Assembly: GCF_001748145.1 (NCBI RefSeq)
Contig: NZ_BCQA01000001.1
Coordinates: 3,374,501 to 3,438,500 of the forward strand
Direction: 5' to 3'
Origin: Bosea sp. BIWAKO-01
Lineage (GTDB): Bacteria; Pseudomonadota; Alphaproteobacteria; Rhizobiales; Beijerinckiaceae
Length of the DNA: 64,000 nucleotides
Shown: positions 9,531 through 18,128 of the stretch, one piece after another
How positions within the stretch are numbered: the stretch's first letter is position 1
Layout: every line of letters starts with the position of its first letter
Notes under the pieces: generated by a model
What the model was told of the DNA's origin: nothing
Seen by the model: the letters and a program-made list of their open reading frames with translations, nothing else
The model's database searches: none
Program-made: the position numbers and the translations under genes

Positions 9531-10259
9531 TCAGGCCGCGAGTACGCCGTCTGCGTTGCGCAGGACATCGGCGAGCGGAACGAGCCCCTTCATCGCGCCA
9601 CTGCCTGTCGCCGGCTTGCCGTCCTCGATCGCGACCGCGAAGCGAAAAGCGGGATCGGCTTCGATGCGCTGACGCAGCGCCAGGATGCGGGGATAGTCGC
9701 GTGGGTCGACGGCCTTGTGGAAGTCCACCCAGCGCGCGACGCCGGCAAACACCGCGTCGGCCAGCGTCGGTCTGTCGCCGAGCAGGTAGTCGCTGTCGCC
9801 GATCATCGCCTCGAGTTGTTCATGGCGCTCGGCGACAAAGCTGCGGCCGAACTTGCGCAGCGTTTCGCGATACTCTTCCGTGAGATCCTCCGCTTCCAGC
9901 GCCACCCACATTGGGACGAACGCACCGGTGAACCCGGTATTGAGGAAGGCGACGAATTGATGCAGCCGGTCGGCCTCCGGCGTGCCGGGCTCGAAGCTGA
10001 TGCGGCGGTCGGAGTCGCGTGCCTCCAGCCACAGGGCGATCGCCATCGTCTCGGTGAGGACGCGACCTTCGCCGGTGATCAGCACGGGCGTCTCGACCCG
10101 GCCGTTCAGGCGCTTATAGGCATCGGTGCGCATCTCTCCCAGCATATCCACCCTGGTGAGGCGATAGGGCTGGCCGAGCCATTCGAAGGCGGTCACCAGC
10201 CCCGCGGAACTGCCGAGCGGAAAGCCGGAGGTGAGGATCGGTTCAGGTATCGGGTTCAT
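9531..10259 (-). CDS. Glutathione S-transferase-like protein
   Basis: The 242-residue protein has a divergent thioredoxin-like N-terminal half (TSGFPLGSSAGLVTAFEWLG, then RVETPVLITGEGRVLTETMAIALWLE over the next 60 residues) followed by helices typical of GST C-terminal domains, including YLLGDRPTLADAVFAGVARW. The catalytic Ser/Cys position is in PLGSSAG. The open frame extends 42 codons upstream, but ATG 10259 has GGAG at nine bases and gives the family N terminus. A CCAACG-N6-CGTTGG inverted repeat lies just upstream at 10269-10286. Confidence 0.85.
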   Translation of the reverse strand: MNPIPEPILTSGFPLGSSAGLVTAFEWLGQPYRLTRVDMLGEMRTDAYKRLNGRVETPVLITGEGRVLTETMAIALWLEARDSDRRISFEPGTPEADRLHQFVAFLNTGFTGAFVPMWVALEAEDLTEEYRETLRKFGRSFVAERHEQLEAMIGDSDYLLGDRPTLADAVFAGVARWVDFHKAVDPRDYPRILALRQRIEADPAFRFAVAIEDGKPATGSGAMKGLVPLADVLRNADGVLAA

Positions 10260-10268
10260 GTCGTTTCT

Positions 10269-10286
10269 CCAACGTCGATGCGTTGG
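10269..10286. promoter_or_regulatory. Inverted repeat upstream of the GST gene
   Basis: CCAACG, six bases, CGTTGG: perfect 6-bp arms ten bases upstream of the GST start codon. It could be a regulator site or a 5' leader hairpin; no regulator gene is adjacent. Confidence 0.3.
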
Positions 10287-10621
10287 ATATGCGGATGTGG
10301 ACGCCTGGCGTGTAGATTGGCAATGATGGACTGAATATCCACACTGATGGACTTTGAGCGAGCGGCTCGCCTGCGCTGGCTTCATTATCTGGAGCGCTGG
10401 CTATCGAGAACCGCAGGGCAGCCTGCGTCTCGTCATTGCGGTCGCGGTCGCCAATTCCTTCGTGCGAGCGACAGCAGCCGTTCTCGAAATCCCGGCTCGA
10501 CCTTGGATCTCCCGTGAACGGGATGCCGCTGCCTGGTTCTGTCCTGCGCGCCTCTTCCTGCTTCAGCGAAAGCAATTGCTGGTGATTGCAAGCCTAGGGT
10601 CTCCGGGAGTCGCTCCCATAA

Positions 10622-11005
10622 AGGCTCTACGGCGATCCCCAGCGCCTCAGCGGCGATACGCCCACCGAGGAGCTGGCCCGGATGTTCGACAGCTGCGTGA
10701 CATTTGCCGAGGACGCCATGATCGATGACGGGGCTTATCTCAGGTTGTTCGACTATCCCGGTCAGTCCTGTCGCGCCGGCGATCTCTGGCGGCACATTCT
10801 GGAGAATTTGGATGACAGCTTGGGCATTGTTTCAGCACGCTGGACACCCATTTGGGCAACCATCGTGAAGCATGGCAGCCTTGCCCGCCGGATCGAGGAT
10901 GCAGTGGGCTCGAGCCCGTCACGTGAGCGCTTGGCCGCAGTCTATCGTGATCTCTGCGACTGTCTCCAGCAAGGCACCATGTTCGCTGCCGACAGGGACA
11001 GTTGA
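10622..11005 (+). pseudogene. Possible C-terminal remnant of an unidentified protein
   Basis: The frame is protein-like from 10622, directly after an in-frame TAA at 10619, and reads RLYGDPQRLSGDTPTEELAR, then YLRLFDYPGQSCRAGDLWRHILENL in two parts, then SPSRERLAAVYRDLCDCLQQG. This looks like the tail of a larger soluble enzyme, but no upstream body is visible in any frame. The first ATG is at 10682 and has no SD. I do not recognise the family with confidence. Either a decayed gene or a small orphan gene is possible. Confidence 0.3.
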
Positions 11006-11100
11006 GACGCATACAGGCGGCTGAAGCACCGCGACGGGCTCAGTGAGAACCCTTGTCCATGAGCCTCTTGGGGCAATAGCAGACGGCCGTGCGATCGCTT

Positions 11101-11125
11101 GCTGGCCCAGCTGGCCCAGCTGGCC
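11101..11125. repeat. Short tandem repeat, 9-base unit
   Basis: GCTGGCCCA occurs twice in full and once as GCTGGCC, head to tail, in the decayed stretch about 27 bases beyond the SDR gene stop. Confidence 0.8.
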
Positions 11126-11151
11126 GGGTTCGCCGGCTTTGGCGCCAGTGA

Positions 11152-11946
11152 TCAGTGCATCAGCCGTCCGCCGGCGATGTCGAGGGTTGCGCCCGTCAGC
11201 CAGCCCGAACTGTCCGAAGCGAGGAACAACGTGGCCGCCGCCACGTCTGCCGGCGAGCCGAGCCGCCGGACCGGATGAGCGAGGACCACCTGCTCCCTGA
11301 TGGCGGGAGGCATGTGTGCTGCGGTCCGGTCGGTCAATACGGCCGATGGTGAAATGCAGTTCACGCGCACGCTGGATGGCCCGAGGTCGTGTGCGGCTTG
11401 CTGTGTGAGCATGATGACGCCGGCCTTGGCGACCCCATAGCCGAGCGGCGCCTGCGAAGGCGCGCGCCCGGCTGTCGATGCCATGGTGATGACGACGCCG
11501 CCGCGGCCCTGCTTGAGGCTTGGCAGGAAGGTTTTGAGCGTCAAGAACGTGGCGGTCAGATTGTGGTCAAGGCTGGAGTGCCAGTCCGCCTCAGTCACAT
11601 CCTCCAGCGCAACGGGCCTGCTGGTCCCGCCTCCGGCGAAGGCGGCGAGAATGTCGAGCTTGCCGCGCCGTGCAACGAACTCGGCACGCGCGGTCTCCAA
11701 CTCGTCGTGCCGGGTGCAGTCGATCCGGACGGCGGCATGCCCGTCGGAGATCGCCTCCAGGGAGCGCAGCACGGTGTCGAGCCGGGGCTGGTCGCGGCCG
11801 GCAACCGTCACGGAAACCCCGTTATGCGCCAGCCAACGCGCGGTCTCGGCGCCGATCCCGCCGGAGCCGCCGGTGACCAGCGCCGTTTTGCCGGCGAGGT
11901 CGGGGAAAGTCGGGATGTGCGACACGGTTGACGGTTGCTCAGACAT
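11152..11946 (-). CDS. SDR family oxidoreductase
   Basis: The 264-residue protein is a classical short-chain dehydrogenase/reductase: cofactor motif TGGSGGIGAETARW near residue 25, the NAG-equivalent region modified to AFAGGGTS, catalytic Ser in VITMASTAGR, then the Tyr and Lys in GYGVAKAG (Y-x3-K), and the PG-type ISPSAVLTD. The substrate is unknown. It is encoded downstream of, and overlaps by eight bases, a small membrane protein gene; both are divergent from a TetR regulator that probably controls them. Confidence 0.9.
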   Translation of the reverse strand: MSEQPSTVSHIPTFPDLAGKTALVTGGSGGIGAETARWLAHNGVSVTVAGRDQPRLDTVLRSLEAISDGHAAVRIDCTRHDELETARAEFVARRGKLDILAAFAGGGTSRPVALEDVTEADWHSSLDHNLTATFLTLKTFLPSLKQGRGGVVITMASTAGRAPSQAPLGYGVAKAGVIMLTQQAAHDLGPSSVRVNCISPSAVLTDRTAAHMPPAIREQVVLAHPVRRLGSPADVAAATLFLASDSSGWLTGATLDIAGGRLMH

Positions 11947-12322
11947 AGCGTGCGACCGTCATGCAGATCACCGTTACGAGCAGCAGCCCGGCTGAGATCC
12001 GGTAGAGGAGGCCCAGCCAGGGCGCAGCTTGGCCGGTCCTGCGCAAGCCGCGCAGCACCCCGACAGCCTGGATCGCCAAGGCCGCCACCGCGGTGCCGGC
12101 ACCGAGCGCAAGCAGCATTTCTGCGTTTCCGACGTTCCCGGCATGGATGAAACTCCACAGCAGAGCGCCAGAGATCATCGCGACGACGGCGGCACCGAAC
12201 TGCGGGCGGAAGAGGCGGGCGACGTCGTTTGCCCCAGTGCGGGCCAGTACGAATGTCGTGCCTGCCCAGAACACAGAGGAGAGTACATGCACGGCAATGA
12301 TAGTGATCAGGAAGGGCTCCAT
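11939..12322 (-). CDS. Small four-helix membrane protein
   Basis: The 127-residue protein has four predicted membrane helices: residues 3-26, 42-62, 67-90 and 103-124. It resembles CopD/DUF2269-like small integral membrane proteins found next to oxidoreductases, with conserved His12 in IIAVHVLSSVFWAG. Its stop overlaps the start of the SDR gene, so the two are translated together. A role as a membrane partner is a guess. Confidence 0.7.
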   Translation of the reverse strand: MEPFLITIIAVHVLSSVFWAGTTFVLARTGANDVARLFRPQFGAAVVAMISGALLWSFIHAGNVGNAEMLLALGAGTAVAALAIQAVGVLRGLRRTGQAAPWLGLLYRISAGLLLVTVICMTVARYV

Positions 12323-12368
12323 CGGCTAGGCTCCGAAACAGCGTCCGTTTGAATGGCGCGATATTGGA

Positions 12369-12383
12369 TATACATATTGTATA
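12369..12383. promoter_or_regulatory. Predicted TetR operator
   Basis: TATAC-ATATT-GTATA, a perfect 5-bp inverted repeat in an AT-rich patch of an otherwise GC-rich region, lies between the divergent membrane-protein/SDR genes and the TetR gene, and ends three bases before the TetR ATG. Confidence 0.5.
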
Positions 12384-12386
12384 GTC

Positions 12387-13046
12387 ATGAATCACGAGAG
12401 AACGTCAAGGCCCTATTCGAGCGCCAAACGAGAGGCCAAGACCGCGGAGACGCGCGGCCGGCTCCTCGCTGCGGCCGCGGTATTGCTTCGGGAACCGGCT
12501 GGAAGGACGCTCTCGCTAGAGGCCGTGGCGGCCGCCGCGGGCGTGACCCGACTGACTGTCTACAACCAGTTCGGCTCGCGACGCGGGCTGCTGGAGGCGA
12601 CCTTCGACGCCCTGGCGGCTGCCGGCGGGATCGCTGATCTTGCAGACGCGATGGCAATATCTGACCCCAAGGAAGCCTTGGCGGCGCTGGTCACGGTGTT
12701 CTGCGGCTTCTGGGGTTCCGATGACGGATTGGTTGGGCTGTTCGCGACAGCGGCCGGCGACACCGAGCTTGCGGAGAGCCTGGCAGAACGCAATGAGCGC
12801 CGCCGGCTGGCGCTGGCCGCGCTCGTGCGCCGCCAGGGTGGGCGCGATGAGCAGTTGCAACGTGATGCCGTCGACCTGCTCTTCGCGCTGACCAGCTTTG
12901 CCGTGTTCCACATGCTGCGGTCCGGCGGGCGCGAACCTGATGCCATATGCGCGCTGCTTCAACCGCTTTGCGACCAGGCTCTGCGGGGCAATGATGGTGC
13001 GCCGAACCTGTCGCTGCGGGGGCCGGGTGTCTCAGCCGGATTGTGA
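12387..13046 (+). CDS. TetR/AcrR family transcriptional regulator
   Basis: The 219-residue protein has an N-terminal TetR helix-turn-helix: TRGRLLAAAAVLLREPAG, then LSLEAVAAAAGVTRLTVYNQFGSR (split over residues 41-66), followed by an all-helical ligand domain. It is divergent from the membrane-protein/SDR pair with 64 bases between start codons, the usual arrangement for a local repressor. No SD precedes the ATG; the palindrome at 12369-12383 ends three bases before it, so the mRNA may be nearly leaderless. Confidence 0.9.
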   Translation: MNHERTSRPYSSAKREAKTAETRGRLLAAAAVLLREPAGRTLSLEAVAAAAGVTRLTVYNQFGSRRGLLEATFDALAAAGGIADLADAMAISDPKEALAALVTVFCGFWGSDDGLVGLFATAAGDTELAESLAERNERRRLALAALVRRQGGRDEQLQRDAVDLLFALTSFAVFHMLRSGGREPDAICALLQPLCDQALRGNDGAPNLSLRGPGVSAGL

Positions 13047-13073
13047 CAGGGCGGCAGCTGCTGACATCGGACG

Positions 13074-14081
13074 TCAGTAATCGGGCAGGAGATAAACCTG
13101 CGGATGGCGCCGTCGGTTGTTCCCTGTTTCAGCCGGCACCCCACCCATATCATCGGGCGATTTCTGCATCCCGCAGACCCGGCGGACGCACTCGCGCAGC
13201 CAGCGGTGTGCAGGATCGGCATCCAGCCTGGGATGCCAGAGCAGGGACACGGCGATCTCAGGCACGGAAACTGGCAGCGGAAAGGTGACCATGCCGTCGC
13301 GCAGGGTCCGAGTGTGTCGTTCGGGCACGATGGCGACGAGTTCGGATCCACGCGCTAGCGAGAGCGCGGGCGAGAAGCCGGTGACGATCGTGGCGATGTC
13401 CCGCTGTAGTCCGATCGCCTCCAGCGCGTCGTCGATCGGTCCCTTGTCGAGACCGCGCCGCGAGACGAGGATGTGCCGGCCAGCAGCAAAGCGATCGGCG
13501 GTGATCTCGCCTGTGGCCAATGGATGTCCCCGCCGCACGACCCCGACGAAGTGATCCGAGAACAGCGCCCGCGTCCTGATTTCCGGACTCTGCGCCGCCC
13601 CGATGACACCTGTTTCGAGATCGACACTGCCCTCGCGAAGCTGCGTACTATCCTTGTCCAGCTTCTGGACGAAGCGGAGCCGTATACCGGGCGCTTCCGC
13701 CTGGATGTGCGCGATTAGTTCAGGCCCAAAGGCCTCGACGAAGCCGTCGCTCGCCCGAACCGAGAAGGTCCTGACAAGCCGTTGCAGATCGAGCGCCTCG
13801 GCCGGCCGCAGGATTGCCTCCGCTTCCTGAACGAGTGGACCGACGCGATCCCGCAATTCCAGTGCACGCGGCGTTGGTACCAGGCCGCGCCCCGCCCTTA
13901 CCAACAACGGGTCGCCGATCGTCTCGCGCAGCCGAGCTAGGGCTCGGCTCATCGCGGACGGGCTTAGCCTCAGGCGCCGGGCAGCGCGGGCCACGCTGCC
14001 TTCTGTGAGAAGGACATCGAGGGTGATGAGCAAGTTGAGGTCGGCTCTTGTCATGCTGGCGAGACTAGCACGGTTTGCCAT
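13074..14081 (-). CDS. LysR family transcriptional regulator
   Basis: The 335-residue protein has an N-terminal winged helix (ADLNLLITLDVLLTEGSVARAARRLRLS in the first 45 residues, SPSAMSRALARLRETIGDPLLVR) and a periplasmic-binding-protein-like effector domain. A second in-frame ATG at 14054 (MTRADLN) is an equally good start. It is divergent from an MFS exporter gene, with a TGCACT-N5-AGTGCA palindrome between them, so it probably controls that exporter. Confidence 0.9.
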   Translation of the reverse strand: MANRASLASMTRADLNLLITLDVLLTEGSVARAARRLRLSPSAMSRALARLRETIGDPLLVRAGRGLVPTPRALELRDRVGPLVQEAEAILRPAEALDLQRLVRTFSVRASDGFVEAFGPELIAHIQAEAPGIRLRFVQKLDKDSTQLREGSVDLETGVIGAAQSPEIRTRALFSDHFVGVVRRGHPLATGEITADRFAAGRHILVSRRGLDKGPIDDALEAIGLQRDIATIVTGFSPALSLARGSELVAIVPERHTRTLRDGMVTFPLPVSVPEIAVSLLWHPRLDADPAHRWLRECVRRVCGMQKSPDDMGGVPAETGNNRRRHPQVYLLPDY

Positions 14082-14095
14082 GATGTGGCGTCAGA

Positions 14096-14112
14096 TGCAC
14101 TGATTGAGTGCA
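14096..14112. promoter_or_regulatory. Predicted LysR-type operator between regulator and MFS gene
   Basis: TGCACT-GATTG-AGTGCA is a perfect 6-bp inverted repeat, 15 bases from the LysR start and 72 bases from the chosen MFS start. Dyads of this type with a T near one end and an A near the other are usual LysR recognition sites. Confidence 0.45.
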
Positions 14113-14184
14113 AATGCTGCGCCTTCCGCCAGGTGTCAAATAGGGGCTACCTGCTTCGAACCCTGCTTCGGAGCCCCCCCAACG

Positions 14185-15615
14185 ATGATGAAAGCGATTC
14201 TTGACCCGCAGTCCCCCACCGAAGCCACGACGGCCCAACGTGGCGCGCCTCGTTTGGCTCTCGCCAGCCTGTCCCTCTGCATGTTGCTGTCCTCACTTGG
14301 CACCAGCATTGCCAATGTCGGCCTGCCGGCGCTGGCGCAGGCCTTTGCTGCCTCCTTCCAGCAGGTGCAGTGGGTGGTCCTCGCCTATTTGCTTGCCATC
14401 ACCACGCTTAGCGTCGGGGTCGGACGACTTGGCGACCTCGTCGGACGCCGCGCGCTTCTGCTGGCCGGAATAGCGCTCTTCACAGCGGGCTCGGCCGCGT
14501 GCGGCCTTGCATCCGGCCTCGCTGGCTTGATCGCCGCGCGGGCCGTGCAGGGGGCGGGCGCCGCAATCATGATGACGCTGAGCCTGGCCCTTGTCGGCGA
14601 TGCGCTGCCGAGGGACAGGACCGGCACTGCCATGGGGGTGCTCGGCACCATGTCGGCGGTCGGCACGGCACTCGGCCCCTCGCTCGGTGGTGCTGTCATC
14701 GACGGCTTCGGATGGCGAGCGATCTTCCTTGTCACTGCCCCCTTCGGCCTCGTCGCCTTCATGATCGCCTTGCGGAGCCTTCCGGTCGATTGCCTCGGGA
14801 GGAGGGGAGACAAGCCGCGCTTCGACATGCTCGGCACGTTGCTGTTGGCCGCTTCGCTGGTCGCCTATGCGCTCGCCATGACCTGGAACCGCGGTGCATT
14901 CGGCTTGCTCAATGGCGGGCTTCTGCTCGCTGCGGTAGTCGCCGCGCTCCTGTTCGTCCTGGTTCAAGTGCGGGTCGCGGCGCCCTTGATCCGCCTCTCG
15001 ATGCTGCGCGAGCCCGGGCTGCGGAATGGCCTCGCCACAAGCGCGCTGGTCGCGACGGTGATGATGACAACACTGGTGGTCGGTCCTTTCCACCTCACCA
15101 TGGCGCTCGGCCTCGATGCATCGGGCGCCGGCCTGGTCATGGCGATCGGGCCGGTTGCCACGGCGCTCTCGGGCGTGCCGGCCGGCCGCCTGGTCGATCG
15201 GTTCGGCGCTCAACGCATGAGCGTGGTGGGCCTGACCGCCATGGCGGTCGGATCGTTTCTGTTTGCGCTCATGCCGCTGCAGATCGGGATTGTGGGCTAT
15301 GCTGTTCCCCTGATCGTTCTCACGCCTGGCTATGCGCTGTTCCAGGCCGCCAACAACACGGCCGTGATGCAAGACGCTGGACCGGAACGGCGCGGGCTCG
15401 TCTCCGGGATGCTCGGCCTCGCCCGCAATCTCGGCCTGATCACCGGCGCTTCGGCGATGGGCGCGGTGTTCGCTCTCGCCGCAGGGACGGACGGCGGTGC
15501 AGTCTCATCTCCGGACATGGTCGCGACCGGATTGCACGTCACCTTTGGCCTGGCTGGAGCAATGATCGTCGTGGCCCTTGCCATTGCGAGCCGCGCGGGC
15601 ACTCCCGCTGCTTGA
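14185..15615 (+). CDS. MFS transporter, DHA2-like drug/solute exporter
   Basis: The 476-residue protein has about 14 hydrophobic segments, as in the EmrB/QacA (DHA2) branch of the major facilitator superfamily. Motif A appears as GRLGDLVGRRALL in the loop after helix 2, and motif C-like GTALGPSLGG lies in helix 5. It is probably a proton-driven exporter of the inner membrane. Two ATGs stand together at 14185 and 14188, with GGAG about 11 bases upstream; a TTG at 14104 would add 27 unlikely residues. It faces the LysR gene. Confidence 0.88.
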   Translation: MMKAILDPQSPTEATTAQRGAPRLALASLSLCMLLSSLGTSIANVGLPALAQAFAASFQQVQWVVLAYLLAITTLSVGVGRLGDLVGRRALLLAGIALFTAGSAACGLASGLAGLIAARAVQGAGAAIMMTLSLALVGDALPRDRTGTAMGVLGTMSAVGTALGPSLGGAVIDGFGWRAIFLVTAPFGLVAFMIALRSLPVDCLGRRGDKPRFDMLGTLLLAASLVAYALAMTWNRGAFGLLNGGLLLAAVVAALLFVLVQVRVAAPLIRLSMLREPGLRNGLATSALVATVMMTTLVVGPFHLTMALGLDASGAGLVMAIGPVATALSGVPAGRLVDRFGAQRMSVVGLTAMAVGSFLFALMPLQIGIVGYAVPLIVLTPGYALFQAANNTAVMQDAGPERRGLVSGMLGLARNLGLITGASAMGAVFALAAGTDGGAVSSPDMVATGLHVTFGLAGAMIVVALAIASRAGTPAA

Positions 15616-15736
15616 GGATGGAAGCCAGCAGCGATCGGGCTGCAGTGGGTGTCGCGGCGTCGGTGAGGGCCCAGCGGCGCATGTCCATCGTCAGCAGCGG
15701 ATCGCGGTAGACAGGCGCATCAGTCGCGCGTTTCAT
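15539..15736 (-). CDS. Doubtful small ORF convergent with the MFS gene
   Basis: The 65-residue frame starts well (GCGAGG just before ATG 15736; MKRATDAPVYRDPLL, then MDMRRWALTDAATPTAARSL) but its last third overlaps the MFS coding region antisense by 77 bases. It could be a truncated gene whose end was lost against the MFS gene. I do not recognise a family. Confidence 0.25.
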   Translation of the reverse strand: MKRATDAPVYRDPLLTMDMRRWALTDAATPTAARSLLASILKQRECPRGSQWQGPRRSLLQPGQR

Positions 15737-15858
15737 GAAACCTCGCTCTAACCCTGCATGATCGCTTACGCCTGCGACGGGACTGGGGGGCTCCCTATCG
15801 CGCCCGATTGGTCAATCCGCTCGGCAGTCGAAGGCGTTCGCGACGAGGCGGAGAAACG

Positions 15859-16293
15859 ATGATTCCTGAGCTTCCGTCCGTGAACCAGCTTTCACTGGTC
15901 ATCAGTCAGGCTGCGGCACCGGCATTCCTGCTCGGCGCAGTGGTCGGGCTGATATCGGTCCTGATCAGCCGCCTGGAGCGCATTCTCGACCGTTCGCGCA
16001 TGTTGAGCAGCCTGCAGGGCGACGGCCTTGTCGTTCATGAACTCAAGGCAGATCTTCCCCGGCTCGAGCGGCGAGCCCGTCTGATCAACAGCGCGATGCG
16101 TCTTGCCATCTCAAGCGGTGTTTCAACGATCCTGCTGATGATCCTTGCATTCATGTTTGCGTTCGTCGGGTCGGCGCATGAACGGGGCGTGGCCGTGCTC
16201 TTCATCGTGGCTGTTGGGCTCTTCGGCGCTTCGCTCGTCCAGTTCCTGCGCGAAATCAACGTCGCCTTGCGGCGTAGCGATCATATCGGCTGA
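15859..16293 (+). CDS. DUF2721 domain-containing membrane protein
   Basis: The 144-residue protein has three hydrophobic segments (residues 14-38, 89-113 and 116-133) with a charged helical stretch RLERILDRSRML between the first two, as in DUF2721 proteins. Function is unknown. ATG 15859 is preceded by GGCGGAGAAACG; an upstream in-frame start at 15808 lacks support. The gene ends at a strong hairpin shared with the convergent aceB. Confidence 0.85.
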   Translation: MIPELPSVNQLSLVISQAAAPAFLLGAVVGLISVLISRLERILDRSRMLSSLQGDGLVVHELKADLPRLERRARLINSAMRLAISSGVSTILLMILAFMFAFVGSAHERGVAVLFIVAVGLFGASLVQFLREINVALRRSDHIG

Positions 16294-16314
16294 GCCGCGT
16301 ATCGAGGCGTAACG

Positions 16315-16346
16315 ACGACCGGCACCGCCAAGGCGGTGCCGGTCGT
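16315..16346. terminator. Bidirectional hairpin between DUF2721 gene and aceB
   Basis: Perfect 15-bp stem, ACGACCGGCACCGCC at 16315-16329 and its complement at 16332-16346, with a two-base loop. It lies between two convergent stop codons (16293 and 16352). There is no long T run on either side, so termination may need Rho, or the hairpin may protect 3' ends. Confidence 0.7.
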
Positions 16347-16351
16347 TGGAC

Positions 16352-17953
16352 TCAACCGAGCTTGTCGTAAGCCGGGACGGTGAGGAATTCCTCGAATTCA
16401 GGCGCGAGCGAGAGGGTCGAGAACAGCTCGATCGCCTCGGGGAAACGGCCCTTGGCGTAGTTTTCAGGCCCGACCTCGCCCTTCACGCGCTCCATCTCCT
16501 CGGTGAGGCAGCGCTTGAAGAGATCCGCGGTGACGACGGTGCCCGCATCGACGGTGACGCCGTACTGGATGAACTGCCAGATCTGGGCACGGCTGATCTC
16601 AGCCGTCGCGGCATCCTCCATCATGTTGTAGATCGGCACCGCGCCGCGGCCGCGCAGCCAGGCTTCGAGATATTGCACGCCGATGCGGATGTTCTCGCGG
16701 AAGCCGGCCTCGGTGCGCGTGCCCTCATGGACCTCGAGCAGATGCTCGCGCCCGACGGAGACATCCTCGCGCTTCTTGTCGAGCTGGTTCTGCTGCGGCA
16801 TCAGCCGGTTGAAGACCTCCATGGCCACGGGCACGAGATCGGGATGGGCAACCCACGTGCCGTCATGGCCGTCGCCGGCCTCACGCTCCTTGTCGGCCCG
16901 GACCTTGGCGAAGGCGGCCTCGTTGGCGGCCGGATCGTTCTTGACCGGGATCTGCGCCGCCATGCCGCCCATGGCGAAAGCGCCGCGGCGGTGACAGGTC
17001 TTGATCAGCAGCAGCGAATAGGCCCGCAGGAAGGCCTTGGTCATCACCACCTGCGAGCGGTCGGGCAGGACGAAGGCCGGGTTGCGGGCGAGCTTCTTGA
17101 TGAAGGAGAAGATGTAGTCCCAGCGGCCGCAGTTCAGCCCGGCCATGTGATCCTTCAGCTCATAGAGGATCTCGTCCATTTCGAAGGCTGCGGGCAGGGT
17201 TTCGATCAGAACGGTGGCCTTGATCGTGCCGGTCTTGAGGCCAAGCGCGTTCTGAGCGGAGACAAAGACATCGTTCCAGAGCCTGGCCTCGAGATGGCTC
17301 TCGAGCTTCGGCAGATAGAAATAGGGGCCGGAGCCCGCAGCCAGCGCCGCCTTGGCATTGTGGAAGACATAGAGGCCGAAATCGACCAGCGAGCCCGAGG
17401 CGATTTCACCGTCGATCTCGATATGGCGTTCCGGCAGATGCCAGCCGCGCGGGCGGATGATCAGGACGGCGGGCTTGTCCTTGAGCTTGTAGGCCTTGCC
17501 GGTGGTCGGCTCGGTGAAGTCGATCCGGCAGGCCCAGCGGTCCCTGAGATTGATCTGGCCTTCGACCATATTGGCCCAGACCGGAGAGGAGGCATCCTCG
17601 AAATCGGCCATGAACACCTTGGCGCCGGAGTTCAGCGCGTTGATGATCATCTTGCGGTCGACAGGACCGGTGATCTCGACACGGCGATCCTGCAGATCGG
17701 CGGGAATCGGCGCCACCTTCCAGTCGCCTTCGCGGATATGCCTGGTCTCGGTCAGGAAATCGGGCGTCTCGCCGGTATCGAAGCGCTTCTGGCGCTCCTT
17801 GCGCAAGGCGAGCAGGCGCTTGCGCGTCTCGTTGAAGCGGCGCTGCAGGTCGGCAACGAAGGCGAGCGCGTCATGGCTCAGGATCTCGTCGAAGCGCGGA
17901 CCCATTGCGCCCTTGATGACGACACCCTTCGGCAGGGTCTTGGTGTCCGACAT
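16352..17953 (-). CDS. aceB: Malate synthase A
   Basis: The 533-residue enzyme condenses glyoxylate with acetyl-CoA to malate in the glyoxylate shunt. Its length equals that of the E. coli A isoform, not the 720-residue G isoform. Landmarks are [38 protein letters not shown], the [16 protein letters not shown] region and [12 protein letters not shown]. The frame is open 61 codons upstream, but ATG 17953 carries a strong AAGGAGACC. No isocitrate lyase gene is nearby. A TTTTGCAAAA palindrome lies upstream. Confidence 0.95.
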   Translation of the reverse strand: MSDTKTLPKGVVIKGAMGPRFDEILSHDALAFVADLQRRFNETRKRLLALRKERQKRFDTGETPDFLTETRHIREGDWKVAPIPADLQDRRVEITGPVDRKMIINALNSGAKVFMADFEDASSPVWANMVEGQINLRDRWACRIDFTEPTTGKAYKLKDKPAVLIIRPRGWHLPERHIEIDGEIASGSLVDFGLYVFHNAKAALAAGSGPYFYLPKLESHLEARLWNDVFVSAQNALGLKTGTIKATVLIETLPAAFEMDEILYELKDHMAGLNCGRWDYIFSFIKKLARNPAFVLPDRSQVVMTKAFLRAYSLLLIKTCHRRGAFAMGGMAAQIPVKNDPAANEAAFAKVRADKEREAGDGHDGTWVAHPDLVPVAMEVFNRLMPQQNQLDKKREDVSVGREHLLEVHEGTRTEAGFRENIRIGVQYLEAWLRGRGAVPIYNMMEDAATAEISRAQIWQFIQYGVTVDAGTVVTADLFKRCLTEEMERVKGEVGPENYAKGRFPEAIELFSTLSLAPEFEEFLTVPAYDKLG

Positions 17954-18043
17954 GGCGGTCTCCTTCGCATTCGGCAGGGATGAGATGAGGCGCAGTATCG
18001 GAGCAAAGCGCTTTCTCCTGTAGCCGTAGGAATGCTTGATAAC

Positions 18044-18053
18044 TTTTGCAAAA
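18044..18053. promoter_or_regulatory. TTTTGCAAAA palindrome upstream of aceB
   Basis: A perfect 10-bp palindrome in an AT-rich island, 91-100 bases upstream of aceB and 76-85 bases before the divergent GNAT gene. It resembles the TTTGCAAA core recognised by RamB/ScfR-type regulators of acetate metabolism (recalled, not searched). Confidence 0.35.
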
Positions 18054-18128
18054 AAGGAATAAATCGGCATTCGCCCTCTGTCCGCGTGCGTGCAATATCG
18101 GAGCGCGGAAAGGCAGGAAGTATCGGCG

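Larger units (their letters stand above)
10287..11151. other. Gene-poor stretch of about 860 bases
   Basis: Apart from the possible remnant at 10622-11005, I see no convincing gene here. A short frame from ATG 10347 ends after 56 codons and does not look like a family. Near the right end, at 11101-11125, a 9-base unit GCTGGCCCA is repeated 2.8 times in tandem. The stretch probably marks an old deletion or decay event. Confidence 0.4.

Noticed and set aside
16346..17983. Long antisense frame opposite aceB
   Set aside because: Shadow of the malate synthase gene, which has full motifs and a strong ribosome site.
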